Notes under the pieces: model-generated | What the model saw: the letters and a program-made list of their open reading frames with translations, nothing else | What the model was told of the DNA's origin: nothing | Databases searched by the model: none | NCBI GenBank assembly: GCA_015490215.1 | Contig: WFYH01000200.1 | Span: forward strand, 1 to 15,391 | Source: Aquificaceae bacterium | Lineage (GTDB): Bacteria > Aquificota > Aquificia > Aquificales > Aquificaceae | DNA: 15,391 nucleotides | Direction: 5' to 3' | Shown here: positions 6,931-12,896 of the stretch, in pieces | Layout of the letters: every line of letters starts with the position of its first letter | How positions within the stretch are numbered: position 1 is the stretch's first letter | Made by a program: the position numbers and the translations under genes

Positions 6931-7131
6931 ATGGAGTGGGGACAGGTTGTAACTATAATTTTCGGCGTGGCGGGCTTTATGGGGATATTTATGTTCTTGA
7001 TAAACAAGCGTATAGACTCCCTTGAAAAGAGGTTTGATGACGTTAACCGTCGCCTTGACAGAATAGAGGAGGATATAAGGGAGATACGCCAGCTTATATA
7101 CAAGTTCCTCGGTGAACCCGCCAAGAAGTGA
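6931..7131 (+). CDS. Small membrane-anchored coiled-coil protein, unknown function
   Basis: A 66-residue protein that I do not recognise as a named family. It has a short N-terminus, one membrane helix (about residues 6-24, VVTIIFGVAGFMGIFMFLI), then a highly charged amphipathic helix with heptad-like spacing (KRIDSLEKRFDDVNRRLDRI and onward) ending in FLGEPAKK. This architecture suggests a bitopic protein whose cytoplasmic coiled coil oligomerises or binds a partner. No real Shine-Dalgarno is present, but a good promoter lies directly upstream, consistent with leaderless translation. It is monocistronic, between the divergent aroD and the convergent tRNA-Sec. A reading frame of equal length on the opposite strand lacks these features. 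Probably real. Confidence 0.6.
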   Translation: MEWGQVVTIIFGVAGFMGIFMFLINKRIDSLEKRFDDVNRRLDRIEEDIREIRQLIYKFLGEPAKK

Positions 7132-7146
7132 CTTTCCTTTGGCGGG
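7117..7146. repeat. 8-bp inverted repeat joining the small gene end and the tRNA-Sec 3' end
   Basis: CCCGCCAA (7117-7124) and TTGGCGGG (7139-7146) are perfect complements around a 14-nt loop. One arm contains the encoded CCA, the discriminator and three acceptor bases of tRNA-Sec. Neither side has a T-run, so it is not a canonical terminator. In the precursor tRNA the trailer could pair with the acceptor 3' strand. Its role is unclear. Confidence 0.5.
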
Positions 7147-7241
7147 AGAGGGAGGGAATCGAACCCTCCGGAGATCCCCTTGGTCGGGACCTCCCACGGG
7201 ATTTGAAGTCCCGGGACGGCACCAGCCTGTCAACCTCTCCC
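7140..7241 (-). tRNA. selC: Selenocysteine tRNA (anticodon UCA)
   Basis: Folds as a bacterial tRNA-Sec. The 8-bp acceptor GGGAGAGG/CCTCTCCC (7241-7234 with 7151-7144) is followed by discriminator G and an encoded CCA (7142-7140). The anticodon stem CGGGA/TCCCG carries loop CTTCAAA with TCA at 7206-7204. The long variable arm is about 9 bp (GGAGGTCCC with GGGGATCTCC). The T arm GAGGG-TTCGATT-CCCTC has 5 bp, giving the bacterial 8/5 arrangement. The D arm pairs imperfectly (GAC and GGC with GCC and GTC, one bulge). It decodes in-frame UGA as selenocysteine together with SelA, SelB and SelD, none of which are in the window. Its first base is the last base of the gspF stop codon, so it is very probably cut from the gspEF transcript or started inside gspF. 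Confidence 0.95.
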
Positions 7242-8464
7242 TAAAAGCGTGTTCCCATCTTGGATATAAGGTCGTAAATGGGCAGGAGCAGGCTTATCAT
7301 GATCAGAGCCATTATCCCACCCACGGTCATGATTATCAGAGGTTCTATTATCTTGGCTATGTTTTGGGTTATGTAGTCAAGACGGTTGTAGTAATACTGA
7401 GCCAAGTACTCCAGCTGGCTGTCAAGTCCCCCCGTCTCTTCACCCACGGCTATCATCCTGACCATAAGTGCTGGAAACAGCTGGGTCTTCTTCATACCCT
7501 CGTTGATGGAACCCCCAGACGCTATGTGCTCCCTTATAACACTCATGGCACGTTTGAAGACCCTGTTGTTGAAAGACGACTCCATTATCTGGAAGGTGTC
7601 AAAAAGAGACACCCCGCTGGTTACCATCAGCCTCATGTATTCCGAGAAGAAGGCGTAGTTAAAGGTGTAGAGGATCATGCTGATTATGGGCATTTTTAAA
7701 AAGAGCTTGTCGGTAGCGTATCTGAAACGTTCACTCTTTTTCCTCAGCAGGAAGAAAAGAACTGTGAGCAAAAGCCCACCTGCGGCAAACAGGTAGAAGT
7801 ATTCTTTGAAGATCTTGGAGGCTTCCATCACCGCCACGGTGATGGTGGGAAGCTCCACCTGAAGGGTGGCAAAAAGCTCCGCTATACGGGGAAGGACGAA
7901 CAGGAGCCAAAAAACGAGCGCTCCCAAAACCGCAAAGAGTGCAAAAGCCGGGTATATGAGAGCCTGCTTTACCTTGCTTACAAAGTCCTCTATCCTCTTG
8001 TAGTGCTCGGATATGTCCTTAAAGACCTTATCAAGGCTTCCTGTCTCTTCACCTATCTTGATAAGGTTTACCGCTATAGCTCCGAGGGTGCTTTCATACC
8101 TCTGCATGGCGGCGGATATGGAAAGACCCGTCTGCAGGCGGTAGGCTATATCCTCAAGCATATCCTTGACCGCCGGATTTTCCATATCTTGAGCGAGGTC
8201 CCAAAGACCGACACCCAAGGGCACGCCCGACTGGGCTAAGAGGTGAAGGTTTTCAAAGAGGTCTATCAGGTCCTTTCTTTTTATCTTCCTGAAGTGTAAC
8301 GTTTTTCTGAACCTGCCCAGAAACTCGGGCTGTTTTGAGATCTTTACGGGTATGAGGTTCAGGAAATCTAAAAAGGAAAGAAGCTGAACCTCGTTTTCCG
8401 CCTCTAAGGTCCTTGTAACTTCCCTTCCGGAGGCATCTATCGCCTTAACAACGTAGTAGGGCAT
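7241..8464 (-). CDS. gspF: Type II secretion / type IV pilus inner-membrane platform protein (GspF/PilC family)
   Basis: A 407-residue polytopic membrane protein, the platform that couples the cytoplasmic ATPase to pilin assembly. Two tandem GspF domains are visible, each ending in the family motif (GEETGSLD near 137-144 and GEETGGLD near 337-344). Membrane helices follow around 167-192 (ending LPRIAEL), around 220-238 and at the C-terminus (IIEPLIIMTVGG to LLLPIYDL). The length is normal. The start codon overlaps the gspE stop (TGATG, 1 nt shared), indicating translational coupling. The TAG stop (7243-7241) shares its G with the 5' base of tRNA-Sec. GspF and PilC cannot be separated on sequence alone; the GspG-type pseudopilin in the same window favours secretion. 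Confidence 0.93.
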   Translation of the reverse strand: MPYYVVKAIDASGREVTRTLEAENEVQLLSFLDFLNLIPVKISKQPEFLGRFRKTLHFRKIKRKDLIDLFENLHLLAQSGVPLGVGLWDLAQDMENPAVKDMLEDIAYRLQTGLSISAAMQRYESTLGAIAVNLIKIGEETGSLDKVFKDISEHYKRIEDFVSKVKQALIYPAFALFAVLGALVFWLLFVLPRIAELFATLQVELPTITVAVMEASKIFKEYFYLFAAGGLLLTVLFFLLRKKSERFRYATDKLFLKMPIISMILYTFNYAFFSEYMRLMVTSGVSLFDTFQIMESSFNNRVFKRAMSVIREHIASGGSINEGMKKTQLFPALMVRMIAVGEETGGLDSQLEYLAQYYYNRLDYITQNIAKIIEPLIIMTVGGIMALIMISLLLPIYDLISKMGTRF

Positions 8465-10122
8465 CAGCCCACCACCCTTCTGACCTCTTCGGGAGTGGTT
8501 ATACCTCTAAGAACCTTAAGCAGTCCGTCCTCTTTTAAAAGCCTCATGCCCTTTTCCCGTGCCCTTTGGGAGATGGCAAGGGGCGGGTAACCTCTCACCA
8601 CCATGTCTCCTATCTCCTCATCAAGTTTTAAAAGTTCCACCACCGCCACCCTTCCCAGATAACCGGTTCCCTTGCAGTGCTCACAGCCCCTGCCACGGGA
8701 TATTTCTATCTCCTCACCTACCTTGAACCTGTCCAGCATTTCCTGCGTAAAGCCGTAGCGCTCTAATTCCTTCCTTGAAACCTTAAGGGTATACTTGCAA
8801 AAGGGACATATCTTCCTTATGAGTCTCTGGGCAGATATGGCAAGCACACCCGAGGCAACCATGTATTCTTTAACTTTCAGGTCTATGAGCCTCGGTATGG
8901 TGCTTACCGCATCGTTGGTGTGCAAGGTGGACAGAACCAAGTGACCTGTTATCGCCGCCCTTACTGCCATCTCTGCCGTCTCCTCGTCCCTTATCTCACC
9001 TACGAGGATAACGTCGGGGTCCTGTCTGAGGAAGTGCCTTATGGCGGTAGCAAAGGTGTAGCCCGCCTTTTCGTTCACCTGAGTCTGCTTTATGAAGGGA
9101 AACTTGTATTCAACAGGATCCTCAACGGTGAGGATGTTCTTCTTGAGAAAGTTTATCCTCCTGAGGGTAGCATAGAGGGTTGTCGTCTTTCCCGAACCGG
9201 TTGGACCCGTGACGAGAACCATTCCGTAGGGCTTGGTGATTATCTCCTCAAAGTCCCGCAGGGTATCCTCCTCAAAGCCGAGGTTTCTGAGGTTAAACAG
9301 GGAGAGGTTTTTAGGGAGCATACGCATCACCACGTTTTCCCCGTAGGTGGTGGGAACCGTTGAAACCCTCACATCGTAGCCCTCTCCCAAGAAGGTGTAG
9401 GTAAAGCCCCCGTCCTGAGGGAGCCTCTGCTCTGAGATGTCCATACCGCCGAGGATCTTTATCCTTGAGACTATGGAGGGGTGTATGTCCTTAGGAAAGG
9501 AGTAGTAGTGATGCAGGACGCCGTCTATCCTGTAAAAGACATGGGAGGCTACCGTCTCGGGTGATATGTGTATGTCGGTTGCCCTGTCTATGATGGCGTG
9601 GTTGAGAAAGGCATCCACGAGTTTGGGAACGTCCGCCTCACCTTTTAGGGAGGACTGGATAAGCTCCTTTACCACCTCCTCTATGGGTTTGGTCAGCTGT
9701 TCGTAGTAGATCTCTATGCTGCGCAGGATACTTTCCCTGTCGGAGACGAGTATCTCCACCTCAAGGTTGGTTCGCCTCTTTATAAGGTCTACTATATTCA
9801 CGTTGAAAGGATCCGAGACAACCACCTTTACCTTGGACCCGTCTATGTCAAGGGGGAGTATCTCAAGCTGGCGGGCTGTGTTTTTGTCTATGATCTTGAG
9901 GGCTTCAAGGGATGGGGAGTATACGGAAAGGTCTACGAACTCCTTTCCCGCCTGATGGGCTATCGCTTGGGCAAGCTCCTGAGGTGAGACAAAGGAGAGG
10001 TCAACCAAGAGACTTCCCAAGCTCTTTCCGTTCAGCTTCTGAACCTCAAGGGCAACCTCAAGCTGATCCTCGGAAAGATAGCCCAGCTCCTGCAGAACCT
10101 CACCGAGCCTCTTGCGTGCCAT
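8464..10122 (-). CDS. gspE: Type II secretion / type IV pilus assembly ATPase (GspE/PilB family)
   Basis: A 552-residue hexameric secretion ATPase. In order: N-terminal MshEN-type domain (residues 1 to about 140, GEVLQELGYLSEDQL); the N2 region; Walker A GPTGSGKTT (306-314); Asp box; Walker B region DPDVILVGEIRD (368-379); His box STLHTND (398-404); and a zinc tetracysteine site (C439, C442, C480, C483). I start it at ATG 10122 because this begins the conserved N-terminal domain. The open frame continues to 10524, but that part runs antisense through moaD and the glycosyltransferase start and has no homology-like character. No Shine-Dalgarno is visible; a CTTATT box lies 6 nt upstream of the start. 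It is the first gene of the gspE-gspF-selC unit, divergent from moaD. Confidence 0.95.
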   Translation of the reverse strand: MARKRLGEVLQELGYLSEDQLEVALEVQKLNGKSLGSLLVDLSFVSPQELAQAIAHQAGKEFVDLSVYSPSLEALKIIDKNTARQLEILPLDIDGSKVKVVVSDPFNVNIVDLIKRRTNLEVEILVSDRESILRSIEIYYEQLTKPIEEVVKELIQSSLKGEADVPKLVDAFLNHAIIDRATDIHISPETVASHVFYRIDGVLHHYYSFPKDIHPSIVSRIKILGGMDISEQRLPQDGGFTYTFLGEGYDVRVSTVPTTYGENVVMRMLPKNLSLFNLRNLGFEEDTLRDFEEIITKPYGMVLVTGPTGSGKTTTLYATLRRINFLKKNILTVEDPVEYKFPFIKQTQVNEKAGYTFATAIRHFLRQDPDVILVGEIRDEETAEMAVRAAITGHLVLSTLHTNDAVSTIPRLIDLKVKEYMVASGVLAISAQRLIRKICPFCKYTLKVSRKELERYGFTQEMLDRFKVGEEIEISRGRGCEHCKGTGYLGRVAVVELLKLDEEIGDMVVRGYPPLAISQRAREKGMRLLKEDGLLKVLRGITTPEEVRRVVG

Positions 10123-10144
10123 ATCAAAAATAAGGTTATCCCAA

Positions 10145-10172
10145 TTTACGTCTACGGGTAGAGTGTTAAAAT
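10145..10172 (+). promoter_or_regulatory. Putative moaD promoter
   Basis: -35-like TTTACG (10145-10150), a 16-nt spacer, then extended -10 TGTTAAAAT (box 10167-10172). The box is 7 nt before ATG 10180, which implies an mRNA starting at the AUG. The wider sequence TGTTAAAATTAGG closely resembles the box in front of the ccsB-like gene. Confidence 0.45.
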
Positions 10173-10179
10173 TAGGCTC

Positions 10180-10416
10180 ATGGTAAAGGTCCTGTACTTC
10201 TCTATTCTTCGGGAAAGGGTGGGAAAGTCCGAAGAGGAGATAGACTTTAAGGGTTCTGTCGCTCAGCTGAGGGAACTTCTGTCGGAGAGATACCCCCAGA
10301 TAAGGGATATCTTGGGAAGCGTGAGGTTTGCAGTGAACGAAGAATACGTAGGTGAAGATTTCCAGCTTTCGGGCAATGAAAGGGTGGCTTTGATACCTCC
10401 TGTAAGCGGTGGCTAA
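10180..10416 (+). CDS. moaD: Molybdopterin synthase sulfur-carrier subunit
   Basis: A 78-residue ubiquitin-fold protein. It carries sulfur as a C-terminal thiocarboxylate for molybdopterin synthase (with MoaE). Diagnostic: the VKVLYFSILRERVG start, the VRFAVNEEYV middle strand, and the C-terminus VALIPPVSGG ending in the required Gly-Gly. The partner MoaE and the other moa genes are not in the window. No ribosome-binding site precedes ATG 10180, but a promoter does, suggesting a leaderless mRNA. It overlaps the following glycosyltransferase by 8 nt, an unusual functional pairing. A ThiS role is less likely given the length and the AVNEEYV strand. Confidence 0.92.
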   Translation: MVKVLYFSILRERVGKSEEEIDFKGSVAQLRELLSERYPQIRDILGSVRFAVNEEYVGEDFQLSGNERVALIPPVSGG

Positions 10417-11350
10417 GAAGGCTCTGATCTTAAGATTTTCCTCCCTTGGGGATGTGGTTTTAACTTCGGTCCTCTTTGAACCCCTCATTGAAAGGGGCTT
10501 TAGCCCCCACCTTTTGACCTTCAAGCCCTACGATGAGCTGTTTGTTGATGATGAAAGGGTTGAGGTTATAGGGGTTACAAAGGAGGAGGCAACCTCCCCG
10601 GGACTTGTGGAAAGGCTCAAAAGGGAAGGTTTTGAACTGTTTGTGGACGTTCACGTTAACCTGCGGACGCTCTACCTTAGGTGGAAGCTCGGCGGGAGGT
10701 GGGTCCGTTACCGTAAGGAGTCTCTGAGAAGGCGCCTCGCTACCAAGTTTAAGTTTTTTCGCAAAAGATACTACGTTACCGAAAGCTACCTCAAGGCTAT
10801 AGGGGTAAGCAAAAGGCCCGCCCTGCCCGATATAAAAGTTTCTCAGGAAAGATTGGAAAAGGTTAGGGAGCTTTTACCGAGCACAGATTTTGTAGCCCTA
10901 GCTCCGGGGGCAAGGTATAGGAAAAAGATGTATCCCCACTTTAGGGAGGTGGCTCGTCTGCTACGCAGGGAGGGTATTGAAGTCGTATGGGTGGGGAGCG
11001 AAGAAGAAGCGCCCTTGGCAGGGGAAGGGCTGAACCTCTGCGGAAAGGTTTCCCTTTCGGACCTGCTTGCTGTCCTCAAGCTGTCAAAGGTGTTCGTGGG
11101 TAACGATTCGGGACTGCTTCACTGCGCACGGGCGGTAGGAACAAGGGCGGTCCAGATATACGGAGGGACCCATCCCACCCTCGGCTTTTCCCTCTACCCT
11201 CAGGAGGGAGCGGTTATCATCAGGGATCTTGACTGCCAACCCTGCGATGTTCACGGGAAAGGGGAGTGCAAATTTGGAGACTACAGGTGCCTTGAGATAA
11301 ACCCTTCCCAGATCGTCGAACAAACGATGAGATTGCTTAGGGAAAGGTAA
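10409..11350 (+). CDS. Glycosyltransferase family 9 (heptosyltransferase-like)
   Basis: A 313-residue GT-B enzyme of the ADP-heptose:LPS heptosyltransferase type, probably adding a sugar to the lipopolysaccharide core at the inner face of the inner membrane. Seen: N-terminal LILRFSSLGDVVLTS with SLGD (12-15); ALAPGARYRKKMYP (163-176), the start of the nucleotide-sugar domain; and VGNDSGLLHCARAVGTRAV (230-248) followed by IYGGTHP, the conserved donor-binding loop. A C-terminal cysteine group (C276, C279, C287, C294) matches the pattern often found in WaaC/WaaF-like proteins. The start is GTG 10409, inside the end of moaD, with no clear Shine-Dalgarno, so translation is probably coupled. Which heptose position it serves cannot be told. 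Confidence 0.88.
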   Translation: MAKKALILRFSSLGDVVLTSVLFEPLIERGFSPHLLTFKPYDELFVDDERVEVIGVTKEEATSPGLVERLKREGFELFVDVHVNLRTLYLRWKLGGRWVRYRKESLRRRLATKFKFFRKRYYVTESYLKAIGVSKRPALPDIKVSQERLEKVRELLPSTDFVALAPGARYRKKMYPHFREVARLLRREGIEVVWVGSEEEAPLAGEGLNLCGKVSLSDLLAVLKLSKVFVGNDSGLLHCARAVGTRAVQIYGGTHPTLGFSLYPQEGAVIIRDLDCQPCDVHGKGECKFGDYRCLEINPSQIVEQTMRLLRER

Positions 11351-11384
11351 AAATAGGGACCTATATTTAAACAATCAAAACCGA

Positions 11385-11393
11385 GGGAGGTGG
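11385..11393 (+). promoter_or_regulatory. Strong ribosome-binding site for the 476-residue protein
   Basis: GGGAGGTGG lies 4 nt before ATG 11398 and fixes that start. A possible -10 (TATATT, 11362-11367) lies upstream without a clear -35, so the gene may have its own promoter or be read from moaD. Confidence 0.6.
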
Positions 11394-11397
11394 AAAC

Positions 11398-12828
11398 ATG
11401 GGGATATTTGAAAGTCTCCTTTTTAAGAAAAGTCTAAACCGCACGGAAAAGCTCGTCCTTTTGAGGGAGCTTCTCAAAAGGGAAATGGACATCCTGAACG
11501 AATACTGCAAGATGAACGACAGGATACCCAAGAGCTACGCTGTGGAGCTTTGCCACCTTCACAACATAAAGAAGGTAAACATAGCAAGGCTCCTTTCCAT
11601 GATAGGGCATTACGATCCCAAGTTTATGGATACGCTCGTTAACACGGACCCACGGGTCAGAAGGTATCTTTCCTACTACTTTGACTTTATGAGGAAGCAC
11701 CCCTACTTTGAGGAGATCCTTGAACCCCAAAACCTCTTCGGCAACTGGGATTACATAAGATACAAGCTCAAGATCTTCTTCCCCCAGCTGACCTTTGAGG
11801 AAATAGACAGCTACAAGTTCAAACGCAAGGAGTTCATAGAGTTCGTCCACAGGAAGACGGGAGAACCCAAGGAGCTTATAGAGGAAAAGCTCACCAAGGC
11901 AACATGGTATGAAACGGTGCCCTACCTTGAGGTTGAATCGGAGATGGGCAGCAAGTGGCACCCCCAACCTGTTATGACCGATGAGGACTGGGAGTTTATA
12001 AAGAGGAACATAAACGGCAGGAAAAACATAATTCTGCGCACACCCGACGGAAAAGAGAAGCTCGTCTACGTTGAGGTAGACATACCCGAAGAGGAACTGG
12101 ACAGATTCAAAAGAGACAGGGAAGGGTTAAAGAAGCTCCTTATGGAGAGATACAACATTGACGAACACGGGGCGGAGCAGATACTCAGAAAGGCGGGTTG
12201 GGAGTCGGAAACTTACCACATAATACCTCCCGTGCATACAGACGTGGTGCTTGACTACGGAGAGGAGAATTCGCAAAAGAAGGAGGAAAAGGTTACCCCC
12301 ACCGAAGATCTCTCCCGTTACAGCATAAGCGAGCTTACAGCTCACATCCGCCATCTGGGCGGTCTGGAGCTTGAGATGCTTAACCTCTGGGAACTCCTAC
12401 AGGACAAGCTTAAAGAAGTTGAAGATAAGCTTTCCCTCTTTATAAGGACCAAAAGAAGATTGCTTGGTAAGCTCTTCGGCATCTACTACACCCTTGACCC
12501 CGTAATGGCGGAGGCGATACTTACCTACGATCCCGAGATGATACAGCACCTGAAAGAGCTTATGGTCAAAACAGGGGTAAGGGACAAGGAGTTCAAGATC
12601 TACGACAGCGAAGTTACTTGGAAGGAGATAAAGAAAAGGGTCTGCAGCCGCTTCCCCGAGGTCTGCGAGGAGGATATAGAAAAGTTCAGGGGCAACAGGG
12701 AAGGCTTTGTGGAGTTTTTAGCCCAAAAGCTCGGCAAAGACAAGGAATTTGTAGACAGGAAGCTGGAAGAGATCGGCTGGCACAGGGAGGAAGATGTCCC
12801 CTCCTTCATAAGGCACATAGGTCCGTAG
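11398..12828 (+). CDS. Unrecognised protein with duplicated helical and CsbD-like modules
   Basis: A 476-residue, highly charged, predicted soluble and mostly helical protein; no signal peptide or membrane helix. I do not recognise it as a named family. Three segments resemble each other and the CsbD/YjbJ stress-protein pattern (W..IK, acidic turn, [R/K]RE or GNRE, helix, terminal W): 117-170 (NWDYIRYKLKIFFPQL...), 198-268 (DWEFIKRNI... to KAGW) and 408-461 (TWKEIKKRVCSRFPEV... to EIGW). The blocks before the first and third also align: DPKFMDTLVNTDPRV (73-87) with DPVMAEAILTYDPEM (367-381). So the chain is approximately [helical block + CsbD-like] - [CsbD-like] - linker (about 282-305) - [helical block + CsbD-like]. 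It has a strong ribosome-binding site. No catalytic motif is evident. The CsbD link is an eye-level resemblance, not a search result. It lies between a glycosyltransferase gene and polA. Confidence 0.8.
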   Translation: MGIFESLLFKKSLNRTEKLVLLRELLKREMDILNEYCKMNDRIPKSYAVELCHLHNIKKVNIARLLSMIGHYDPKFMDTLVNTDPRVRRYLSYYFDFMRKHPYFEEILEPQNLFGNWDYIRYKLKIFFPQLTFEEIDSYKFKRKEFIEFVHRKTGEPKELIEEKLTKATWYETVPYLEVESEMGSKWHPQPVMTDEDWEFIKRNINGRKNIILRTPDGKEKLVYVEVDIPEEELDRFKRDREGLKKLLMERYNIDEHGAEQILRKAGWESETYHIIPPVHTDVVLDYGEENSQKKEEKVTPTEDLSRYSISELTAHIRHLGGLELEMLNLWELLQDKLKEVEDKLSLFIRTKRRLLGKLFGIYYTLDPVMAEAILTYDPEMIQHLKELMVKTGVRDKEFKIYDSEVTWKEIKKRVCSRFPEVCEEDIEKFRGNREGFVEFLAQKLGKDKEFVDRKLEEIGWHREEDVPSFIRHIGP

Positions 12829-12846
12829 GGCTTGCTCCTACCTTTT
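12825..12846 (+). terminator. Weak hairpin after the 476-residue protein gene
   Basis: GTAGGG (12825-12830) can pair with CTCCTAC (12835-12841; G-U included) around a short loop and is followed by CCTTTT. The stem includes the TAG stop codon. The stem is short and the T-run poor, so termination here is only a possibility. Confidence 0.25.
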
Positions 12847-12860
12847 GGCGGTTTCCCTCT

Positions 12861-12891
12861 TTGAAAATATGAGCAAAGTCTTAGCTTATTT
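12861..12891 (+). promoter_or_regulatory. Putative polA promoter
   Basis: -35-like TTGAAA (12861-12866) and an AT-rich -10 region CTTATTT (12885-12891), with ATG 12897 about 6 nt further. No Shine-Dalgarno is present (TTTTTTAA precedes the ATG), so the mRNA may be leaderless. Confidence 0.35.
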
Positions 12892-12896
12892 TTTAA

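Noticed and set aside
7241..8464. In-frame UGA selenocysteine codons near selC
   Set aside because: All flanking genes end in plausible places for their families and no conserved domain continues past a TGA; no selenoprotein is evident in the window.
10123..10524. N-terminal extension of the gspE frame upstream of ATG 10122
   Set aside because: It runs antisense through moaD and the start of the glycosyltransferase, and the GspE N-terminal domain begins right at ATG 10122.
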